A stretch of 20,769 bases of DNA, from contig DMPB01000039.1 of the NCBI GenBank assembly GCA_003456175.1, positions 653 to 21,421 on the forward strand, written 5' to 3'. Within the stretch, counting starts at the first letter, position 1, and each line of letters begins with the position of its first letter. The position numbers were made by a program, and so were the translations under genes. The notes beneath the pieces were generated by a model that searched no databases, was not told the DNA's origin, and saw nothing but the letters and a program-made list of their open reading frames with translations. The DNA is from Chitinophagaceae bacterium. GTDB lineage: Bacteria > Bacteroidota > Bacteroidia > Chitinophagales > Chitinophagaceae. This document shows, in pieces, positions 15,622 to 20,769 of this stretch.

Positions 15622-15635
15622 CTGCAAATTTGCAG
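15622..15635. promoter_or_regulatory. Perfect 14-base palindrome before the first YeeE gene
   Basis: CTGCAAATTTGCAG, ending 4 bases before the ATG at 15640 and downstream of the previous terminator. Its position suggests an operator for the transporter genes or a hairpin at the start codon. No -7 element is evident nearby. Confidence 0.4.
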
Positions 15636-15639
15636 CATT

Positions 15640-16203
15640 ATGATGGCAACACTACAAGCACCTTGGCCTTGGTATATTGCAGGTATTATTATTGGTTTAA
15701 TTGTTCCAGCATTACTCTTACTTGGTAATAAGCATTTTGGTATATCTGCCAACTTCAGGCACATTTGTGCAGCCTGTTTTCCGGGTAATGTTTCCTTCTT
15801 CAAGTATAACTGGAGAAAAGAAGTGTGGAACTTTTTTTTCTTAGGTGGCATTGTTATTGGTGCCATCATTGCTAGCACATTACTGAAAAATCCGAATCCA
15901 ATTGAGGTGCATCCTGCATTAAAAAGTACACTGGCAACGTATGGAATCACCGATTACAACGTATTGGTGCCACAATCAATCATGGGTTGGCAAGCATTAA
16001 CCTCTGTAAAAGGCTGGTTGTTAATGGTGCTAGGCGGTTTTCTTGTAGGGTTTGGAACACGTTATGCTGGAGGTTGCACAAGTGGTCATGCAATCAATGG
16101 TATTAGTAACTTATCATGGCCATCATTAGTGGCAACTTGTTGCTTTATGATCGGTGGATTTATTATGGTTCAATTGATTTTACCTTACATCTTAAGTCTG
16201 TAA
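15640..16203 (+). CDS. YeeE/YedE-family half-transporter, first half
   Basis: A 187-residue inner-membrane protein with about five hydrophobic segments. It bears the family motif GGCTSGH (144-150) with Cys146, and other cysteines in HICAACFPGN (41-50). In TsuA/YeeE thiosulfate transporters conserved cysteines form the path for thiosulfate; in Bacteroidota and Proteobacteria the protein is often split into two halves, as here. The second half starts one base after this stop codon. Import of thiosulfate or another reduced sulfur compound is inferred from family and context. The second codon is also ATG (15643), so the start could be three bases later. Confidence 0.88.
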   Translation: MMATLQAPWPWYIAGIIIGLIVPALLLLGNKHFGISANFRHICAACFPGNVSFFKYNWRKEVWNFFFLGGIVIGAIIASTLLKNPNPIEVHPALKSTLATYGITDYNVLVPQSIMGWQALTSVKGWLLMVLGGFLVGFGTRYAGGCTSGHAINGISNLSWPSLVATCCFMIGGFIMVQLILPYILSL

Positions 16204-16204
16204 T

Positions 16205-16714
16205 ATGAAGTTTACAACAAATGCAGCATTGCCCGATACAGATAGCGAAGTACGTTCGTTAGATACAATTTGTGTGAACGATTCTGAAATCAAGCAATCT
16301 TTTGCAGGCAACTTACGCTACCTATTGGTTGGGTTGGTTTTCGGTATTGTATTCGTAAAAGCCGAAATTGTAAGTTGGTTCCGGATTCAAGAAATGTTTC
16401 GCTTGCAAAGTTTTCATATGTATGGTATTATTGGTACAGCCATTGTTGTTGCGGCTATTAGTATTGCTTTGATCAAAAAATTCAAGCTTAAAACTATAGA
16501 TGGCGAGCCTGTGCATTTTTCTAAAAAAGAGTTCAATAAAGGTCAAGTGATTGGTGGCTTATTATTTGGCTTGGGTTGGGGTATCACAGGGGCGTGCCCG
16601 GGCCCGTTATTCGCTCAATTGGGTGCTGGTTTAACGGCAGTTGTAGTAGTTATTGCTAGTGCTATTTTGGGTACTTGGGTGTATGGTTTCCTGAGAGAAA
16701 AATTACCACATTAA
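16205..16714 (+). CDS. YeeE/YedE-family (DUF6691-type) half-transporter, second half
   Basis: A 169-residue membrane protein with a hydrophilic N-terminus of about 35 residues, then about four hydrophobic segments. The signature GWGITGACPGPLFAQLGAG (124-142) holds Cys131, the counterpart of Cys146 in the preceding half. The one-base spacing to the preceding gene implies translational coupling and a joint complex. The thioredoxin-rhodanese lipoprotein follows after 21 bases, in the same unit. Confidence 0.88.
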   Translation: MKFTTNAALPDTDSEVRSLDTICVNDSEIKQSFAGNLRYLLVGLVFGIVFVKAEIVSWFRIQEMFRLQSFHMYGIIGTAIVVAAISIALIKKFKLKTIDGEPVHFSKKEFNKGQVIGGLLFGLGWGITGACPGPLFAQLGAGLTAVVVVIASAILGTWVYGFLREKLPH

Positions 16715-16735
16715 TAAAAGCATTTACGTAAGTAT

Positions 16736-17431
16736 ATGAAAAAAATTATTGCTATTTTATTGGGTGTTATAATAGGTGCTACAAGTTGTAGCAGTCAGCA
16801 ACAGCAATCTGTTAACTTAACAGTTACTGCTTTTGCAAAAGCAATGAACGATGCTAATATTCAGTTGTTAGACGTTCGTTCTGCGAGTGAATATAATACT
16901 GGTCACATTAAAGGTGCTTTGCAGGCTAATTGGAACAATACGCAAGAGTTTGAAGAGCGTTGTAAATCGCTCGATAAATCGAAGCCGGTATATGCTTACT
17001 GTTTAAGTGGTTTCAGAAGTGCCAATGCTGCAACGTGGCTGCGTTCTCAAGGCTTTAAAGCGTACAACCTACAAGGTGGTATTAATGCATGGCGTCGGCA
17101 GCAAATGGCTTTAGAAGGTACAAGCAATGTACCTGCAATAAGTATAGAGCAGTTCACAGGCATGTTGGCTACAAATGGATATACTTTGGTGGATGTGGGT
17201 GCAACATGGTGCCCACCTTGCAAAAAAATGAATCCAATCATAGATAGTTTGGCGAAGGCGAACGAACAACGTTTTATGTTGGTTAAAATTGATGGAGGTG
17301 AGCAGCTGAATTTAAGTAGTGCCTTACGGGCAAATGCTTACCCTACTTTTATAATTTATAAGAATAAGAAAGAGATTTGGCGGAAAGAAGGCCTTGTTAC
17401 ACCGCAAGAATTATTAACTCAAATGCCTTAG
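16736..17431 (+). CDS. Rhodanese-thioredoxin fusion lipoprotein
   Basis: A 231-residue lipoprotein: signal ending GATSC with lipidated Cys18, followed by SSQQQQ, without the acidic surface-export signal, so it most likely faces the periplasm. A rhodanese domain (about 25-125) has DVRSASEYNTGHIKGA and catalytic Cys89 in YCLSGFRSAN. A thioredoxin domain (about 130-231) has the redox motif WCPPC (Cys159, Cys162) and cis-Pro203 in AYPTF. The fusion suggests that a persulfide on the rhodanese can be reduced by the thioredoxin pair, releasing sulfide or passing sulfur to the YeeE transporter pair encoded just upstream. This is inference. The gene ends inside a palindromic terminator, and its last residues, QMP, are identical to those of the convergent gene for that reason. 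Confidence 0.9.
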   Translation: MKKIIAILLGVIIGATSCSSQQQQSVNLTVTAFAKAMNDANIQLLDVRSASEYNTGHIKGALQANWNNTQEFEERCKSLDKSKPVYAYCLSGFRSANAATWLRSQGFKAYNLQGGINAWRRQQMALEGTSNVPAISIEQFTGMLATNGYTLVDVGATWCPPCKKMNPIIDSLAKANEQRFMLVKIDGGEQLNLSSALRANAYPTFIIYKNKKEIWRKEGLVTPQELLTQMP

Positions 17432-17450
17432 CAATTTGCTAAGGCATTTG
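17420..17450. terminator. Perfect palindrome containing both stop codons of convergent genes
   Basis: 15-base arms (17420-17434 CAAATGCCTTAGCAA, and 17436-17450) around a single central base. Each arm encodes QMP-stop for the gene reading into it. It probably acts as a bidirectional terminator; there is only a weak A/T tail. Confidence 0.8.
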
Positions 17451-18083
17451 TAAAAATGGATTGTATTTTTTTTCGTGGCCAATTGTAGTTGCTTCGTTAT
17501 GGCCGGGTAGCACAACCGTATCGTCTGGTAGTACAAAAAGTTGACTACGTATAGCATGTATCAGCGTATCATGACTGCCTAGTGGTAAGTCGGTTCTTCC
17601 AATACTTTCTTTAAAAAGCGTATCGCCTGCGATAAGCCAGTTGTCTGCTGCGTTGTACAAACAAATATGGCCCGGACTATGTCCTGGTACAAACAAAATA
17701 TCAAGTGTGTTATTACCTAATTTCAGTTGCGTTCCTTCATTTACGTAAGTAACCCCACCTGTATATGGCTCGAAAGGTACACCCCACTTGGCGCCTGATG
17801 CAGGTGCATGTTCGAGCATAATAGCTTCTTGCGGATGTATATGCAGGGTGAGTCCGTAGGTTTCGTGTACCCATTGATTGCCAAAAACATGATCGAGGTG
17901 GCAATGTGTATTCACTAGCATTACGGGTTGCAGTGATTTTTCTGTGATAAAGTTTTGCAAAAACTGCTTTTCAGCATCTGTATAACAGCCTGGGTCGATA
18001 ATTATTGCCTCTTGGGCAGCGTTCCATATAATATAAGTGTTCTCTTGAAAGGGATTCATGGTTATTCCCTGTACGTTTAACAT
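17439..18083 (-). CDS. Metallo-beta-lactamase-fold hydrolase, glyoxalase-II-like
   Basis: A 214-residue cytoplasmic hydrolase with the two-metal site motif THCHLDH (H60, H62, D64, H65), H135 in VPGHSPGH, D154 in IAGDTLF and H195 in LPGHNEAT, all intact. It is shorter than classical GloB, with no recognisable C-terminal substrate domain, as is usual for the compact YcbL-type members of Bacteroidota; the substrate is probably a thioester such as S-lactoyl-thiol, or unknown. It is convergent with the sulfur cluster, so a link to persulfide chemistry is only positional. It is divergent from the large outer-membrane protein gene at 18148, with a 64-base gap lacking a clear promoter match. Confidence 0.88.
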   Translation of the reverse strand: MLNVQGITMNPFQENTYIIWNAAQEAIIIDPGCYTDAEKQFLQNFITEKSLQPVMLVNTHCHLDHVFGNQWVHETYGLTLHIHPQEAIMLEHAPASGAKWGVPFEPYTGGVTYVNEGTQLKLGNNTLDILFVPGHSPGHICLYNAADNWLIAGDTLFKESIGRTDLPLGSHDTLIHAIRSQLFVLPDDTVVLPGHNEATTIGHEKKYNPFLQMP

Positions 18084-18147
18084 AAGCTTGTTGGGTGGTT
18101 ATGAGCTTTAGCTTAATTTTAAAAATTCTTAAACGAGATAGTTGAGT

Positions 18148-20769
18148 ATGCAATATTACCGATTACGCTTTGCTTTGGCAGTAATGCTGCTAAGCTTGCT
18201 AATGACAGGATTTAATTCGATGGCTCAGGTGAATACTGTTACCTATGGGAAAAATCGTATTCAGTACAAAAAATTCAATTGGAAGTTTTATCAAACCCCC
18301 AACTTCAACGCCTATTACAACGAAGGCGGTGCAGATTTGGCGAAATTTGTAGTACAAGTAGCAGAAGAAGAACTGATTGATATTGAAAACTTCATTGAGT
18401 ATGGGCTGCAACGCAGGGCCAACATCATCATTTACAATTCTTACGACGATTATAAAACTAGCAATATTGGTTTAGGTAACGATTGGCAGCAAAGCAGCGG
18501 CGGCCTAACCAAGTTGGTGAATAATAAAGTAGTAGTGTTCTTTGATGGTAATCATGCCAATTTGCGTAAGCAGGTACGACAAGGGATTGCTAAGATTTTA
18601 ACAGATAACTTATTGTTTGGCGACGATTTAGGAGAGATTGCCAGTAACCAGGCGTTACTCGACTTACCTAAGTGGCTTACCGATGGCTATATCAGTTACG
18701 TGGCCGAGCGTTGGAGTACCAATCTCGATAACGATTTGAAAAATGCCATTATGGGTGGTACATACAAAAACTTCTACCACTTTGCTTTTGATAAGCCAAT
18801 GTTAGCAGGCCATGCTTTTTGGTGGTTCATTGATGAAAAGTACAAGCGAGAAAATGTTACCTACTTCCTTTATTTGGCTCGCCTATACAAGAATTTGAAT
18901 AGTGCATCTCAAAAAATTTGTAAGAAAAAGTTCAAAGACGTACTCACTGAATTCATGGAATTTCAGGACACGAAGTATATGGAAGATTTGCGTAAGCGAA
19001 GAAATGCTCCTCGCGGCAGATTAAGCATTGTAGAAGAAACTACACCGAATAAAGATTTTTTCCGCTTTCAAGCTAACCCCAATCCGAAAAGTAGCGATTA
19101 TGCTTACGTACAGTTCAAAAATGGTATCTATACTGTTAAGCTCATTCAAAATTTCGACGATTATAAAACATTAGTGAAGTATGGCGTTCGTACCAATGTA
19201 GGCGATATTAATCCAAATTACCCAGTTATAGCTTGGGATCCTAAGGGTACAAGGCTATTGGTAATGCATTGGAGTAATGGTAAGATTAATATGTTCATCT
19301 ACGATTTGGTGAATCGCATTAAAAAATTCAAACAACAAGTAACAGGTGTAGATCAAATATTAGACGCCAACTTCATGTTAAACAGCAACACATTGTTGAT
19401 GAGCTGTGTTAAAAATGGCAGAAGCGATATTTTCACCTACGATATCGAGAAAGATAAGCTTACGCAAATGACCAACGATATCTACGACGATCTTGATCCA
19501 ACGTTTGTAAGTTTTCCTAATCGCAGTGGTATCATCTTCGCAAGTAACCGCCTTGGTTCTGATGCATCAAAGGCCGATACAGCTTTGCCTAGTCGTTATC
19601 CATTCAATATTTATTTGATTGATAACTTTAATAAAAGCGACATCAAACAAATTTCTAAGCTTACAGATGTAAAGCGAGGTAATGCTCGTTTTCCGATGCA
19701 ATACAATACCAATCACTTCACTTTTGTAAGCGAGGATAATGGTATTCATAACCGTTGGGCAGGCTTTTTTAGCACCTCAAGAGATGGCTTAGATACGCTG
19801 TATTATATTGGCGATGAAGTATTACGCAACCCAACACTCAAAGAGTTTGATAGTACTTTAATGGCATGGCAAAAACAAGAACCTGATAGTGTTAGCTTTT
19901 TTCAAGTGTATAAAGACAGTACCTATACCTTCCCTATAACCAACTATGCCAGCTCTTTGCAAGAAACAAGAATAGCCGGCGATAGAGGACAGGTTACAGA
20001 AACACGTCAAGAAGGTGAGTTTAAGTTCTTATACAAACTACGTGTAGATAGTACTACACTACGCAAGCGTAATGTGAATTTGAAGCCATCGAATTACATG
20101 AACAAGCTTATCACTTGGGATAAGGTGGCCAAAGGCAAAGCAATAGTTACTACCAAGCCTGGCGGTGCTAAAGTGCCAAATTCGCTACCGGGTATTCCGG
20201 CAACAACAGCCGATACAGCAGCTCGAAAGAAGTTTCAAACTGAGTTCGATGATGAGCCGCTAGATACAGTTGCTTCAACCAGTGTAGCTACTGCCGAGGC
20301 TGATGCAATACCACCCACTTTACTAGAACGTAGTAAATTATTCAACTATCGGCTGAAGTTCAATGCCGATTATGTGTTGGCCGGCGTAACCAATAACGTA
20401 TTAGTGAACCGCTACCAACCTTATCAAGGTGGGGCTGGCCCGGTTCAGTTGAATAATGGTAACGATGTTAACTGGAGTTTTAGAGTAGGTGTAGCCGATT
20501 TGTTTGAAGATGTTAAGTTTATTGGTGGCTATCGCTTTGGTTTTAGTTTGAACGATAAAGATGCGTTCTTGAGTTTTCAAAACTATCGACGCCGTTTAGA
20601 TTGGGGCTTCACCTACTATCGTAGTAATGTTACGAACTTCAATAATTTCTTTACAGGTATATTCAACATTCTCAACAATAATGTAATCACAAATATTTAT
20701 CAAGTAAATGTTACGTACCCCATTAATGAAGTAAAAAGTATTAGAGCACAAATTGGCTACAGAACCGAT
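18148..20769 (+). CDS. Large outer-membrane protein: peptidase-MA-like, beta-propeller and barrel regions (3' end outside window)
   Basis: The frame is open from the ATG at 18148 to the window edge: 874 residues with no stop. A signal peptide (1-26, ending NSMAQ) leads into a region (about 30-290) laid out like a peptidase-MA (gluzincin) domain: IIIYNSYDDYK, then QVRQGIAKIL (142-151) where HExxH would be, then LPKWLTDGYISY (173-184), equivalent to the LPxWxxEG motif. The HExxH His and Glu are replaced (R144, Q145, A148), so it is probably not an active protease. Propeller-type segments follow (about 330-560, with PVIAWDPKGTRLLVM and DPTFVSFPNRSGIIFASNR), as in TolB/PD40 repeats, and from about 730 an aromatic-rich alternating pattern suggests an outer-membrane barrel. 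Similar proteins in Bacteroidota are often annotated as TolB or biopolymer-transport proteins; the function is unknown. Confidence 0.82.
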   Translation, partial: MQYYRLRFALAVMLLSLLMTGFNSMAQVNTVTYGKNRIQYKKFNWKFYQTPNFNAYYNEGGADLAKFVVQVAEEELIDIENFIEYGLQRRANIIIYNSYDDYKTSNIGLGNDWQQSSGGLTKLVNNKVVVFFDGNHANLRKQVRQGIAKILTDNLLFGDDLGEIASNQALLDLPKWLTDGYISYVAERWSTNLDNDLKNAIMGGTYKNFYHFAFDKPMLAGHAFWWFIDEKYKRENVTYFLYLARLYKNLNSASQKICKKKFKDVLTEFMEFQDTKYMEDLRKRRNAPRGRLSIVEETTPNKDFFRFQANPNPKSSDYAYVQFKNGIYTVKLIQNFDDYKTLVKYGVRTNVGDINPNYPVIAWDPKGTRLLVMHWSNGKINMFIYDLVNRIKKFKQQVTGVDQILDANFMLNSNTLLMSCVKNGRSDIFTYDIEKDKLTQMTNDIYDDLDPTFVSFPNRSGIIFASNRLGSDASKADTALPSRYPFNIYLIDNFNKSDIKQISKLTDVKRGNARFPMQYNTNHFTFVSEDNGIHNRWAGFFSTSRDGLDTLYYIGDEVLRNPTLKEFDSTLMAWQKQEPDSVSFFQVYKDSTYTFPITNYASSLQETRIAGDRGQVTETRQEGEFKFLYKLRVDSTTLRKRNVNLKPSNYMNKLITWDKVAKGKAIVTTKPGGAKVPNSLPGIPATTADTAARKKFQTEFDDEPLDTVASTSVATAEADAIPPTLLERSKLFNYRLKFNADYVLAGVTNNVLVNRYQPYQGGAGPVQLNNGNDVNWSFRVGVADLFEDVKFIGGYRFGFSLNDKDAFLSFQNYRRRLDWGFTYYRSNVTNFNNFFTGIFNILNNNVITNIYQVNVTYPINEVKSIRAQIGYRTD

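Noticed and set aside
1..20769. Mobile element, prophage, CRISPR or RNA gene
   Set aside because: No transposase, integrase, terminal repeats, spacer array, tRNA or rRNA sequence was recognised on either strand.

Overview
The window reads as chromosomal DNA of a member of the Bacteroidota, most likely of the Chitinophagaceae or a related family; genus and species cannot be given. The evidence is a TonB-dependent receptor with an N-terminal carboxypeptidase-regulatory-like domain, a surface-type lipoprotein signal, absence of Shine-Dalgarno sequences, several promoters fitting the Bacteroidota -7 element TAnnTTTG, and low GC content. There is no rRNA, tRNA, CRISPR array, insertion sequence or phage gene. 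Genes fill nearly everything; the longest gene-free stretch is about 290 bases (5499-5784).

Region 1 (1-7617) looks like a phosphate-response block. On the minus strand a DUF47/PhoU-like protein precedes the 5' part of a Pit phosphate permease. Divergently, on the plus strand, lie a TonB-dependent receptor and a beta-helix lipoprotein ending in a perfect 40-base palindrome. A PhoR-like kinase and a PhoB-like response regulator follow on the minus strand, separated by a strong terminator. Upstream of the receptor I see four 7-base units at an exact 11-base period, the architecture of a Pho box, placed correctly ahead of a TAnnTTTG box. This implies that the receptor starts at 1203, not 1167.

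Region 2 (7739-11962) holds a 712-residue secreted protein of unknown function whose C-terminus carries a His/Cys arrangement like clan CD (caspase/gingipain-type) peptidases. A bidirectional terminator separates it from a minus-strand trio: a lipocalin-like protein, a six-Asp-box beta-propeller and a small secreted protein.

Region 3 (12187-17431) is a sulfur (persulfide/thiosulfate) cluster: a Crp/Fnr-type regulator with a Cys pair, a TauE/SafE exporter, a CstB-like persulfide dioxygenase fused to an inactive and an active rhodanese domain, a single rhodanese, two YeeE/YedE half-transporters and a rhodanese-thioredoxin lipoprotein. It resembles the cst operon of Staphylococcus aureus, with a Crp/Fnr protein in the place of CstR. 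A convergent glyoxalase-II-like hydrolase shares a palindromic terminator with its last gene. Region 4 (18148-end) is the 5' part of a large outer-membrane protein with a degenerate peptidase-MA-like domain, beta-propeller repeats and the beginning of a barrel.

A 12-mer, TTTACCGTAAGG, occurs six times in both orientations, in genes and between them, far above chance for this base composition. Its role is unknown.
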